Positions 1 to 7,480 of a stretch of 33,043 nucleotides of DNA are shown here, piece by piece. The position numbers and the translations under genes are program-made. Origin of the DNA: Lachnospiraceae bacterium (GTDB taxonomy: Bacteria; Bacillota; Clostridia; Lachnospirales; Lachnospiraceae); contig CAAEMZ010000038.1 in assembly GCA_900757195.1 (NCBI GenBank), positions 1 through 33,043 on the forward strand, in the 5' to 3' direction. A model generated the notes under the pieces. The model was not told the DNA's origin and did not search any database. It was given only the letters and a program-made list of their open reading frames with translations. The first letter of the stretch is position 1, and every line of letters starts with the position of its first letter.

Positions 1-96
1 TCAGTCTGTGCACGTCAACTATTGAAACCGCCGTGTACCGAACGGTACGCACGGTGGTGTGAGAGGACGGGAGTTAATCACTCCCTCCTACTCAAT
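1..96 (+). mobile_element. Group II intron, 3' end only (domains V and VI)
   Basis: The first 96 bases fold as the catalytic end of a bacterial group II intron RNA. Domain V: bases 28-35 pair with 50-57, with a two-base CG bulge at 48-49, a short upper stem 36-39/44-47 and a GAAC loop. The catalytic triad reads CGC at 29-31, with the expected G-U pair (30/55). Domain VI: 61-63/91-93, 64-67/86-89 and 69-73/81-85 pair, leaving A90 bulged as the branch point. A90 is the seventh base from a 3' end at 96 (…CTACTCAAT), the normal spacing. The rest of the intron and any reverse transcriptase lie outside the window. It points in the same direction as the downstream operon and opposite to the adjacent regulator gene. 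Confidence 0.9.
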
Positions 97-99
97 CGT

Positions 100-1053
100 C
101 TAAATTCTTTTTAAAGCGAGAACATCTTCCAACAGGTTCTGAGGCGCCACGATATGGGTAAATAATCCGGTGTTCATAGCACCCAGAAGGCTTTTCGGCA
201 TCACATTGGAAGAACATACGCCGATAATTGTTTTGCATGCGGCCAGAGCTTCCACCGGAATCTGGATACTATAATCAGAATCCGAGCGGATAATTTCACC
301 GTGCAGATTGTAATAGTAGGCAAGAAAGCTGCCGCAGGCGTGTTTTTCCTTCAAAAGGACCTGATATCTGGCGGCAGTGCCTAAATCCGGGCTGGTAGGA
401 TAATTATCGATTTTGATTACGGCAAGATCAATATTTTCCCAGAGACCGGAAATATTTCGGAAATTTTCTGTTTTTTGATAAAGTTCCAGTTCCATTGGAC
501 TTTCCAAAAATGCCGGAGCATACAGAAAGTTCGGAACGGAAGCGAAGCACATGGCGAAGGTCTGGACAATTTTCTGCGCATCCACAGAATATCCGGTCGT
601 AATCATGCTGCCGGCCAGAGGGAAGACAGAAGTATTTGGCATTGCCTCATAATGATTTTCTTTTTCAGAAAGAATTTCAAGACCGTCATGGATAATTTTT
701 CCCCAACTGAATCCGATGTTTTTACAGGATGGTAAAAGCTTCAGAAGAATCGTGGAAAAATCCTCTGCGATTTTTTCATCTGTGACAGTTTGGCCAAGGG
801 GCGCTTTGACGATAAAAACATCTTCAATTTTGAAACTGTTTTTCAATTGATTTTTCAGAAGGGAGGAATCCTCTTCCGGTGAATGTATCTGAATCGTAAC
901 AATCCCGTAATTACGTGCTTCATTGAGCAGTCGGCAGATCAATGCCCGGGATACGTCCAGTTTTTTTGCAATTTCACTCTGTGTTAAGTTTTCTTCATAG
1001 TACATTTTTGCAATCTGTACTAATCGTTCAGCTTTTTCCTGTTTCATTTCCAT
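100..1053 (-). CDS. SorC/DeoR-family (LsrR-like) sugar-sensing transcriptional regulator
   Basis: This is a probable repressor of the divergent sugar operon. The N-terminal ~55 residues form a helix-turn-helix (LTQSEIAKKLDVSRALICRL), followed by a sugar-phosphate-binding domain of the SorC type (SWGKIIHDG and AGSMITTGYS segments; C-terminal IIGVCSS and LLGAMNTGLFTHIV). Its length of 317 aa matches the family, including LsrR. The ATG at 1051-1053 is chosen because an AAAGG site (1061-1065) lies seven bases upstream; the GTG at 1080 has no such site. Proteins of this family usually bind a phosphorylated sugar that the operon itself makes, so a phosphorylated intermediate of the neighbouring pathway is the likely inducer (inference). 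The stop codon is 3 bp from the end of the group II intron. Confidence 0.88.
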   Translation of the reverse strand: MEMKQEKAERLVQIAKMYYEENLTQSEIAKKLDVSRALICRLLNEARNYGIVTIQIHSPEEDSSLLKNQLKNSFKIEDVFIVKAPLGQTVTDEKIAEDFSTILLKLLPSCKNIGFSWGKIIHDGLEILSEKENHYEAMPNTSVFPLAGSMITTGYSVDAQKIVQTFAMCFASVPNFLYAPAFLESPMELELYQKTENFRNISGLWENIDLAVIKIDNYPTSPDLGTAARYQVLLKEKHACGSFLAYYYNLHGEIIRSDSDYSIQIPVEALAACKTIIGVCSSNVMPKSLLGAMNTGLFTHIVAPQNLLEDVLALKRI

Positions 1054-1091
1054 ATACAATCCTTTGCAATTCGATGTCACCTTATAAAGAT

Positions 1092-1120
1092 AAAATATCG
1101 TGAAATGTAGAATTTGTCAA
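1092..1120 (-). promoter_or_regulatory. Sigma-70-type promoter of the SorC-type regulator
   Basis: On the minus strand, TTGACA (1120-1115) and TATTTT (1097-1092) are separated by 17 bases, about 40 bases upstream of the regulator start. The -35 lies in the motif TTGACAAAT, which recurs at the operon promoter. Read by eye only. Confidence 0.55.
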
Positions 1121-1327
1121 ATCCATTTTTAATATGCTATAAATTTTTAAACACAAAAAGATGTAGCAAATGTAACATTATGTTGCGTTTTATTAAAAAA
1201 AGTAAAAAAATATACTCTATAATGATATGATATATCAATTTTGAGAAAAGTAAATACAAAAATAGTTGAAAAATGCACAAAAATAATCCTTTGAAAATGG
1301 ATAAAATGTTGAAAATGACAAATACAA
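1121..1327. promoter_or_regulatory. AT-rich divergent control region with small inverted and direct repeats
   Basis: No gene is visible in this ~200-bp stretch between the two divergent promoters. It holds small symmetric elements that could be operators: AACATTATGTT (1174-1184) inside GCAA…TTGC (1166-1186), the palindrome TGATATATCA (1228-1237), and direct repeats of TTGAAAATG-like sequence (1266-1275, 1291-1300, 1309-1318). Chance palindromes are common in DNA this AT-rich, so operator function is only a suggestion. Confidence 0.35.
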
Positions 1328-1356
1328 TTGACAAATAAAAGTGAAAGATGTAATAT
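1328..1356 (+). promoter_or_regulatory. Sigma-70-type promoter of the 11-gene sugar operon
   Basis: A consensus TTGACA (1328-1333) and TAATAT (1351-1356) are separated by exactly 17 bases. Transcription would start near 1363, about 48 bases before the first gene. This is the best promoter match in the divergent region. Confidence 0.8.
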
Positions 1357-1410
1357 TTAATCAAAACAATAAGTTGCATAATTTACATTAAAAATAAGGG
1401 GCGGTGAAAA

Positions 1411-2556
1411 ATGATAAAATCTGCAGTTGTAGGTGTGGGATTTATTGGCGAGGAACATATCGAGGCCATTCGAAGAACAAATCTCGGATGGGTTGAAGCG
1501 ATCGTCGGTCGTGATTTGGAAAAGACGAAGGCGAAAGCAGAAGTATTCCAGATTCCTCATTATTATAATGACATTCAGCCGGTCTTGGAAAATCCGGAAA
1601 TTCAGGTCGTTCATATATGTACGCCGAACGCGCTTCATTATCCGATGGTAAAAAAGGCGCTGGAGGCCGGAAAGCATGTTGTATGTGAAAAGCCGTTGAC
1701 AATGACAGAAGACGAAGCCCGGGAATTGACGGAACTGGCAGAACAGAAAAATTTAGTCAACGCCATTCATTTTAATATTCGCTATTATCCTTTGGTCCGT
1801 CAGGCAAAAGTGATGATTGAAAAGGGCGAGATTGGCAGAATTTATTCAGTGACCGGTTCTTACCTTCAGGATTGGCTTGTTAAAGATACCGATTATAGCT
1901 GGCGTCTGGAGTCGGCACAGAGCGGTGTGACACGGGCTGTAGGAGATATCGGAACCCATTGGATGGATTTGGTTGAATATGTCACAGGAATACAGATTAC
2001 GGAAGTCAATGCGGATATGGGAACGTTTCTTAAAAAGAGAAAGAAGCCGAAAAAAAGTATTGAGACCTGGTCCGGAAAGATTCTTAAAAATGAAGATTAT
2101 GATGTGGTTGACATTGATACGGAAGATTACGCATCGGTACTGCTTCATTTTAATGGCGGACAGCGCGGTGTTTTTACGGTGAATCAGATGGCGTGCGGCC
2201 ATAAGAATCGTGTGACCTTCGAAATTAATGGCTCACTGGGTTCTGTGATATGGAATTCTGAAGCGCCGAATCAATTGACCATCGGGCGAAGGGACCGGGG
2301 AAACGAAGTGATTATCCGGGATCCTTCACTGGTATATCCGGAGGCGGGAAGTATTATCACTTTACCGGGAGGCCATAATGAAGGATTTGCAGATACGTCG
2401 AAACAGTTATTTAAAGAAGTGTATCAGTATATAAAAGAAGCGAAGCCGGACAATCCCGTGACTTTCCCAAAATTTGAGGATGGGTATCGTGAAGCAAAAC
2501 TTTGTGAAGCCATTATAAAAAGTCAGAAGAGCTGTCAATGGCAGGAAGTAAAATGA
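1411..2556 (+). CDS. Gfo/Idh/MocA-family NAD(P)-dependent sugar dehydrogenase
   Basis: This is a cytoplasmic oxidoreductase expected to oxidise or reduce a hydroxyl or carbonyl of a sugar, polyol or sugar acid. The N-terminal Rossmann fold carries GVGFIG (residues 8-13). The family EKP motif is at 93-95, and K94 is the usual catalytic lysine. The C-terminal α/β domain holds the D179-x3-H183 motif (GDIGTHWMD), with H183 the usual second catalytic residue. The length of 381 aa is normal. It is the first gene of the operon, with the SD-like GGGGCGG before ATG 1411. Its TGA overlaps a possible ATG of the next gene (ATGA at 2553-2556). The substrate is unknown; family members include dehydrogenases for inositols, glucose, apiose and hexose derivatives. 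Confidence 0.9.
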   Translation: MIKSAVVGVGFIGEEHIEAIRRTNLGWVEAIVGRDLEKTKAKAEVFQIPHYYNDIQPVLENPEIQVVHICTPNALHYPMVKKALEAGKHVVCEKPLTMTEDEARELTELAEQKNLVNAIHFNIRYYPLVRQAKVMIEKGEIGRIYSVTGSYLQDWLVKDTDYSWRLESAQSGVTRAVGDIGTHWMDLVEYVTGIQITEVNADMGTFLKKRKKPKKSIETWSGKILKNEDYDVVDIDTEDYASVLLHFNGGQRGVFTVNQMACGHKNRVTFEINGSLGSVIWNSEAPNQLTIGRRDRGNEVIIRDPSLVYPEAGSIITLPGGHNEGFADTSKQLFKEVYQYIKEAKPDNPVTFPKFEDGYREAKLCEAIIKSQKSCQWQEVK

Positions 2557-2570
2557 CAGAGGTGATAAAT

Positions 2571-3197
2571 ATGGAAATTTCCAGAGAAAAATTTCGGCAA
2601 ATGTTGATCTATACATCGGAGTTATTAAAGAAAAATACAGATCTGCTGTCGGAAATCGATTCAAAATTCGGCGATGGAGATCACGGAGTGACGGTTCATC
2701 GGATCGCTGAATGTATCCATAAGGCTTCGGAGGCCTGGAGAGACGGAAACTTTGAAGATTTTCTGGAGGATCTGGGAATACAGATTATGAATGTGAACGG
2801 CGGATCTGCAGGACCTTTATGGGGAACTTTATTTCAGGGATTTGGCATGGGTGTAAAAAACAGGGACATATTGGATGGAGAATCTGTAAAACATATGATT
2901 CATACCGGTATTACGGAGATGACAACAATTACCAAAGCCCATGTCGGGGATAAAACGATGATGGACGCTCTGATTTTTGCCGGAGAATACGCGGATAAAG
3001 TTCAGGAACCGGAAGCAGAAAAAGTTTTGGCAGCAGCCTTTCATGGAGCAGAGGCAGGAATGAATGCAACGGAAAATTATGTTGCAAAATATGGAAGGGC
3101 AAAATCTTATGGCGAAAAAACACTGGGATGTCCGGATGCCGGAGCCGTGGGAATGATGTTTTTATTTAAGGGCCTCTATGAAGGATACCTGCAGTAA
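2571..3197 (+). CDS. dhaL: Dihydroxyacetone kinase subunit L (DhaL-like, ADP/ATP-binding)
   Basis: This is the nucleotide-binding subunit of a dihydroxyacetone-type kinase. With the start at 2571, the Mg-binding aspartates fall at D30, D35 and D37 (FGDGDHG), the same numbers I recall for E. coli DhaL. GDKTMMDAL and the C-terminal EKTLG…DAGAVG segments are also family signatures. The length is 208 aa (family ~210). The chosen ATG follows GAGGTG (2559-2564) by six bases; an alternative ATG at 2553 overlaps the previous stop as ATGA and would add six residues. DhaK follows directly. No DhaM phosphotransfer subunit is seen in the window, so whether ATP or a DhaM encoded elsewhere is the phosphate source is open. 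Confidence 0.9.
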   Translation: MEISREKFRQMLIYTSELLKKNTDLLSEIDSKFGDGDHGVTVHRIAECIHKASEAWRDGNFEDFLEDLGIQIMNVNGGSAGPLWGTLFQGFGMGVKNRDILDGESVKHMIHTGITEMTTITKAHVGDKTMMDALIFAGEYADKVQEPEAEKVLAAAFHGAEAGMNATENYVAKYGRAKSYGEKTLGCPDAGAVGMMFLFKGLYEGYLQ

Positions 3198-3212
3198 GGA
3201 GGAATGATAAAT

Positions 3213-4211
3213 ATGAAAATGAAAAAATTTATAAATGAGCCTGAAAATCTTACGGAGGAATTGCTGGAAGGGCTGGCGCTGGCAAATCCGGAAATGTTGA
3301 AGATTGAGGATAACCATCTGGTTGTCAACCGGAAACTGGAAACGGCCGATCGCGTTACGATCGTTACCATGGGCGGCTCCGGACATGAACCCTGCTGTTC
3401 CGGGTTTGTCGGTGAAGGCATGATTGATATTTCAGTGATCGGCGACATTTTTGCGGCTCCCGGGCCTCAGGCCTGTGCGGAGGCTCTTCGCAGAGCGGAT
3501 CGGGGAAAAGGCGTGGTCTATATTGTCCTGAACCATGCAGGGGACATGCTTTCCGGAAATATGGCCATGAAGATGATCCGTCAGGATGATATCCGTGTGA
3601 TGAAAGTCGTGACACAGGAGGATATCTCCAGTGTTCCGAGAAGTGAAGCCGATGACCGGCGCGGCCTGGTGGGCTGTGTACCGGTTTATAAAATGGCCGG
3701 AGCTGCGGCGGCAAAGGGCGAAAGCTTAGAGAAGGTTGCAGAAGTGGCTCAGAGAGTGGCCGATAATATGGCGACACTGGCTGTGGCGCTGAGAGGTGCT
3801 ACGCACCCGGTGACCGGTGCAAAACTGGCAAGTCTTGCGGATGATGAGATGGAAATCGGCATGGGACAGCACGGCGAAGGCGGCGGCGGCCGTACAGCGG
3901 TAAAAACGGCGGATGAAACGGCACAGATTATGCTGGATGCTTTAATAAAAGATCTGGAAATTCAGCAGGGAGAGAAGGTTCTTCTGCTGATTAACGGTTC
4001 GGGCGCCACGACATTGATGGAACAGTTGATTGTTTATCGGAAATGCTGCCATTATCTCAGGGAAAAGAATATTGAAATTGTCGGAAATCATGTGGGGGAA
4101 CTTTTAACGGTTCAGGAACAGGCCGGATTTCAGATGTGTATGGTAAGGATGGATGATGAACTCCTTTCTTATTGGAATGCACCGTGCAGGACACCTTATT
4201 TCAAGATGTAA
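3213..4211 (+). CDS. dhaK: Dihydroxyacetone kinase subunit K (DhaK-like, substrate-binding)
   Basis: This is the substrate-binding subunit, which in known enzymes holds dihydroxyacetone as a hemiaminal on a histidine and presents it to DhaL. The catalytic residues are all present: H58 in GGSGHEP, D111 in NHAGD and H220 in GMGQHGEGG. They are offset by two from H56, D109 and H218 of E. coli DhaK. The length is 332 aa from ATG 3213, preceded by AAGGAGG (3196-3202) at ten bases; the ATG at 3204 is too close to that site. It pairs with the upstream dhaL in the less common order L-K. Related kinases act on other short ketoses such as erythrulose, so the substrate need not be dihydroxyacetone. Confidence 0.9.
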   Translation: MKMKKFINEPENLTEELLEGLALANPEMLKIEDNHLVVNRKLETADRVTIVTMGGSGHEPCCSGFVGEGMIDISVIGDIFAAPGPQACAEALRRADRGKGVVYIVLNHAGDMLSGNMAMKMIRQDDIRVMKVVTQEDISSVPRSEADDRRGLVGCVPVYKMAGAAAAKGESLEKVAEVAQRVADNMATLAVALRGATHPVTGAKLASLADDEMEIGMGQHGEGGGGRTAVKTADETAQIMLDALIKDLEIQQGEKVLLLINGSGATTLMEQLIVYRKCCHYLREKNIEIVGNHVGELLTVQEQAGFQMCMVRMDDELLSYWNAPCRTPYFKM

Positions 4212-4239
4212 ATAAAAAATAAATATGGAGGTAGAACAA

Positions 4240-4797
4240 ATGACAAACAAAGAACTTGAGGCGTACAACAAAAACCGGAAAATCTGGCAGGTATGCGCGA
4301 TCACAGACAATCTGGAAGAAACGCTTCAGCAATGGGTTGACCGGCTGAAAATCGGTCCATGGAAAGTACGGAGCTTTAATAATGAAAATATGGACTGGAT
4401 GTATCTGGAACATGGAAAACGGGGCGGAAAAAAAGTTGAAGAACCATGGGAAATGCGGATTGCCATTACGATGGTCGGAGACTTTGAAATTGAAGTTATC
4501 CAGCCGGTAAAAGGACCGACGATTTATCAGGACTGGCTGGACCGGCACGGACCTGGGCTGCATCACATTAAAGAAAAAATATCGGATGAAAAACTTGAAG
4601 ATGTGATGTATGAATTTGAAGACAATGGTGTTCCGATCATGTCTACGGGAAAATTCTTTTCGGATATCCATGCTTATATGAATGCGGAGCCTTATGTCGG
4701 CTTTATCTATGAGCTTGGCAACTGCCCGTTTATTGAGGTACCGGAGGGGATGACCCGGATTTTCCCTTACGAGGATGAGGAAACAGAAGAAAAATAA
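4240..4797 (+). CDS. VOC-superfamily protein (glyoxalase / methylmalonyl-CoA-epimerase-like)
   Basis: This 185-aa protein has the two βαβββ halves of the vicinal-oxygen-chelate fold. The first half begins IWQVCAITDNLEETLQQW and ends FEIEVIQPV; the second begins GPGLHHI and ends VGFIYELG. Likely metal ligands are Gln in WQVC, Glu in FEIEVIQ, His in LHHI and Glu in YELG, a pattern like that of methylmalonyl-CoA epimerase. Such enzymes form an enediolate at a carbonyl next to a proton-bearing carbon, so an epimerase or isomerase step on a keto-sugar or keto-acid is plausible here (inference). It sits between dhaK and the transporter. ATG 4240 follows GGAGGT (4227-4232) by seven bases; the in-frame ATG at 4225 overlaps that site and is rejected. 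Confidence 0.8.
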   Translation: MTNKELEAYNKNRKIWQVCAITDNLEETLQQWVDRLKIGPWKVRSFNNENMDWMYLEHGKRGGKKVEEPWEMRIAITMVGDFEIEVIQPVKGPTIYQDWLDRHGPGLHHIKEKISDEKLEDVMYEFEDNGVPIMSTGKFFSDIHAYMNAEPYVGFIYELGNCPFIEVPEGMTRIFPYEDEETEEK

Positions 4798-4817
4798 TTT
4801 TTTGGGGAGGTTTTTTT

Positions 4818-5879
4818 ATGAAAAAATGGTTGAGTATTTTATTGATGTGTTCAATGCTGGTCGGTTCACTGGCGGGCTGTGGTTCCGGAGGAAAAACGGA
4901 AACGAAAGCCCAGGCAGAAACCAAGGGGGCAGAAACTACGGCGGTGAAAACGGAAGCAGCAGATCCGGACGAAAAATATACCGTTGCCATTGTCGTAAAA
5001 ATTATGGGAATTGCATGGTATGACCGGATGCAGGTAGGTATTGATAAATTTGTCGAAGACACAGGCATGGACGTTTATATCACCGGAGCAGATACGGCAG
5101 ACCCGGCAGAACAGGTAGCGGTTATCGAAGATTTGATTGCTCAGGGTGTGGATGCAATGGTTGTTATTCCAAATTCTACAGAAGCAGTGGAAACCGTTCT
5201 TCAGAAGGCGAGAGATAAAGGAATTGTTGTTGTTACCCATGAAGCTACGGATGTAAAAAATGCAGACTATGATCTGGAAGCTTTTAACAATGCGGAATAC
5301 GGCCGTCATCTGATGGAACTGCTGAGTGAAATGATGGAGGGAAAAGGTGAATATACCACATTCCTTGGCGCTTTAACAGCGACATCCCATAATGAATGGA
5401 TTGATGCGGAGGTTGCGCTTCAGGAAGAAAAATATCCGGATATGACGCTTGTTTCTAATAAAAACGAAACAACCGAAGATTCAGAGGTTGCTTATCAGAA
5501 AACTCAGGAATTGCTGCGTACTTACCCGAATGTAAAGGGATTCCTCGGATCGGCAATGGCAGACGTTCCCGGGGTTGCCAGAGCGATTGAAGAGCAGGGA
5601 CTGGAAGATGGCACCTTTGTTGTCGGAACATGTCTTGTATCTACCGCAGAACAGTATCTGGAATCCGGAGCGATTGATAAAATTACATTCTGGGATCCTG
5701 CGGATGCAGGTTATGCACTGGCAGAACTTTGCGTCAAAGTGCTGAATGGCGAAGAAATTAAAAATGGCATCAGCCTGACACCGGATGGCTATCAGAACCT
5801 GACAGTGAACGGCAATATCATTAACGGTTCTGCATGGATTGATGTAGATGCTTCAAATATGAGCGAATATGATTTCTGA
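4818..5879 (+). CDS. Sugar ABC transporter substrate-binding lipoprotein (LsrB/RhaS-like, periplasmic-binding-protein type I)
   Basis: This is the extracytoplasmic receptor of the transporter. A lipoprotein signal ends in LAGC, with lipid-bearing C21, followed by a Thr/Lys/Glu-rich linker (about 25-50) and then two Rossmann-like lobes (KYTVAIVVKIMGIAWYD to the C-terminus, 353 aa total). The layout and the ending (…MSEYDF, compare IGKYDF) resemble LsrB. Of the E. coli LsrB AI-2 contacts as I recall them, only the lysine is kept (K61). The loop Asp is Glu (E142), the D-Q pair is S190-H191, and the Pro/Ala region differs. The ligand is therefore uncertain, though LsrB-type receptors with altered pockets that still bind AI-2 have been reported in Clostridia. 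A GGGGAGG site precedes the ATG, and a perfect hairpin follows the gene. Confidence 0.88.
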   Translation: MKKWLSILLMCSMLVGSLAGCGSGGKTETKAQAETKGAETTAVKTEAADPDEKYTVAIVVKIMGIAWYDRMQVGIDKFVEDTGMDVYITGADTADPAEQVAVIEDLIAQGVDAMVVIPNSTEAVETVLQKARDKGIVVVTHEATDVKNADYDLEAFNNAEYGRHLMELLSEMMEGKGEYTTFLGALTATSHNEWIDAEVALQEEKYPDMTLVSNKNETTEDSEVAYQKTQELLRTYPNVKGFLGSAMADVPGVARAIEEQGLEDGTFVVGTCLVSTAEQYLESGAIDKITFWDPADAGYALAELCVKVLNGEEIKNGISLTPDGYQNLTVNGNIINGSAWIDVDASNMSEYDF

Positions 5880-5899
5880 TCGACGTATGTCATAGAACA

Positions 5900-5925
5900 G
5901 GTCTGCCGGGAATTCCCGGCAGACC
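5900..5925 (+). repeat. Perfect 26-bp palindrome (11-bp stem, AATT loop) between binding-protein and ATPase genes
   Basis: Bases 5900-5910 (GGTCTGCCGGG) are the exact reverse complement of 5915-5925, with AATT between. No T-run follows, so it is not a classical terminator. Hairpins in this position are known to protect the upstream transcript and raise binding-protein output over the membrane components; that role is inferred from position. Confidence 0.85.
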
Positions 5926-5980
5926 ATTCAATCAAATGCGTACGGACATCCGGATTTAAAGTGGTGAAAGGAAAATTTTT

Positions 5981-7471
5981 ATGAAGAAGGCATTGATTGA
6001 ACTTAAGGGGATTTCTAAAAATTTTGCCGGTGTTAAAGCCCTTCAGGATGTGGATTTAACGATTTATGAGGGGGAAACACGGTGTCTGGCAGGAGAAAAC
6101 GGCTGTGGAAAATCCACATTGATTAAAATTATTGCGGGCGTATATGTGCCAAATGGCGGGACGATCGTTGTTGACGGAAAAGAATATTCAAAGCTGACAA
6201 CTCAGCAGGCGATTGATGCGGGAATTCAGATTATTTATCAGGATTTTGCAATATTTCCGAATCTGACTGTCGCTGAGAATATTGCAATGACATCTGAAAA
6301 ATATGAAAAAAAGAAATTGGTGGATTGGAAATCCATTCGAAGTAAAACAGAGAAAATAATGTCTCGGGTAGGCATTGACATAGATATGGATGCGCGTTTA
6401 GGGGATTTATCTGTAGCGGACAAGCAGTTAGTGGCAATCTGCCGGGCATTACTGTGGGATGCAAGGCTGCTGATTATGGACGAGCCGACGACCGCTTTGA
6501 CGAAAAAAGAAGTTGTTTCTCTTTTTAAAATCGTGAGAGATCTTCAGAAAAAGGGAATTTCGATTTTATTTGTCAGTCATAAACTGGAAGAAGTTTTTGA
6601 AATTGCGGATGAACTGACGATTATTCGAAACGGACGAAAAGTGATTGACGGTTCTATGAAAGATTTTGATAATGAAAAGTTCATTTATTATATGACCGGA
6701 CGAAAGCTTGTGACCACGGCTTTTAGGGGACCGGAAAGAAGGGAAAAGCTGCTTTTGGAGGTTAAAAATATATCTTCCGAACATCTTTTTAAAAATATAA
6801 GTTTTGAGCTCTATGCCGGAGAGATTATAGGGATTACGGGGCTGTTGGGCTCGGGAAGATCGGAACTTGCCAAAGCGCTGTTTGGGATGATTCCTCTCTG
6901 TGAAGGCGAAATATACATAGATGGTGAGAAAGTGACATTGCGAAATGTCAGGGATGCCATAAAAAACGGAATTGCCTGCGTGCCGGAGGACCGGCTGACG
7001 GAAGGGCTGTTTATGCCGCATACAATCGGAGAAAACATGATGGTGGCAGCTTATAAAAAAATGTTGAGCAGGACCGGGTTTATACAGAGAAAACGAATGG
7101 ATGAGGAAGTGGAACGATGGATTGATGAACTGAAAATCGTTACACCTTCCGGACGGCTTCCGGTACAGGCTCTGTCCGGCGGCAATCAGCAAAAAGTGGT
7201 CATTGCCAAATGGATAGAAACAGAACCGAAAATTCTTATACTGAACAGTCCGACCGTCGGCGTTGATGTCGGATCGAAAGCGGATATTCATGCATATGCG
7301 AGAAAACTGGCGGATGCCGGAATGGGTGTCATTATTATTTCAGATGACATCTCCGAGGTGCTTCAGAACTGCAATCGGATACTTGTTATGAATAAAGGGC
7401 ATATCACGCATACATGCGATACCTCCGGCATGACGGATTCCGGTTTGAATGAAATGCTTGTTGAAGGGTAG
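5981..7471 (+). CDS. Sugar ABC transporter ATPase with two nucleotide-binding domains (RbsA/LsrA-like)
   Basis: This 496-aa protein energises the importer. NBD1 is complete: Walker A GENGCGKST (38-46), Q-loop Q87, a divergent signature LSVADKQ (143-149), Walker B LLIMDEPT (163-170) and H200. NBD2 is degenerate at several points. Its Walker A is GLLGSGRS, with Arg in place of Lys (287-294), which is normal for this family. The signature LSGGNQQ (398-404) is intact. Walker B reads LILNSPT (419-425), so both the metal-binding Asp and the catalytic Glu are lost, and the switch His is Asp. Hydrolysis is therefore expected only at the site using the NBD1 Walker motifs. An SD (GAAAGGA) precedes ATG 5981. 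It is followed by two permease genes with close spacing. Confidence 0.93.
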   Translation: MKKALIELKGISKNFAGVKALQDVDLTIYEGETRCLAGENGCGKSTLIKIIAGVYVPNGGTIVVDGKEYSKLTTQQAIDAGIQIIYQDFAIFPNLTVAENIAMTSEKYEKKKLVDWKSIRSKTEKIMSRVGIDIDMDARLGDLSVADKQLVAICRALLWDARLLIMDEPTTALTKKEVVSLFKIVRDLQKKGISILFVSHKLEEVFEIADELTIIRNGRKVIDGSMKDFDNEKFIYYMTGRKLVTTAFRGPERREKLLLEVKNISSEHLFKNISFELYAGEIIGITGLLGSGRSELAKALFGMIPLCEGEIYIDGEKVTLRNVRDAIKNGIACVPEDRLTEGLFMPHTIGENMMVAAYKKMLSRTGFIQRKRMDEEVERWIDELKIVTPSGRLPVQALSGGNQQKVVIAKWIETEPKILILNSPTVGVDVGSKADIHAYARKLADAGMGVIIISDDISEVLQNCNRILVMNKGHITHTCDTSGMTDSGLNEMLVEG

Positions 7472-7480
7472 GTGTCTGAG

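Noticed and set aside
1201..1327. Possible CRISPR-like or tandem repeat from TTGAAAATG copies
   Set aside because: There are only three short imperfect copies with uneven spacing in AT-rich DNA, without spacers or cas genes.
6566..7291. Minus-strand open frame of 241 codons
   Set aside because: It is antisense to NBD2 of the sugar ATPase, whose motifs are clear.
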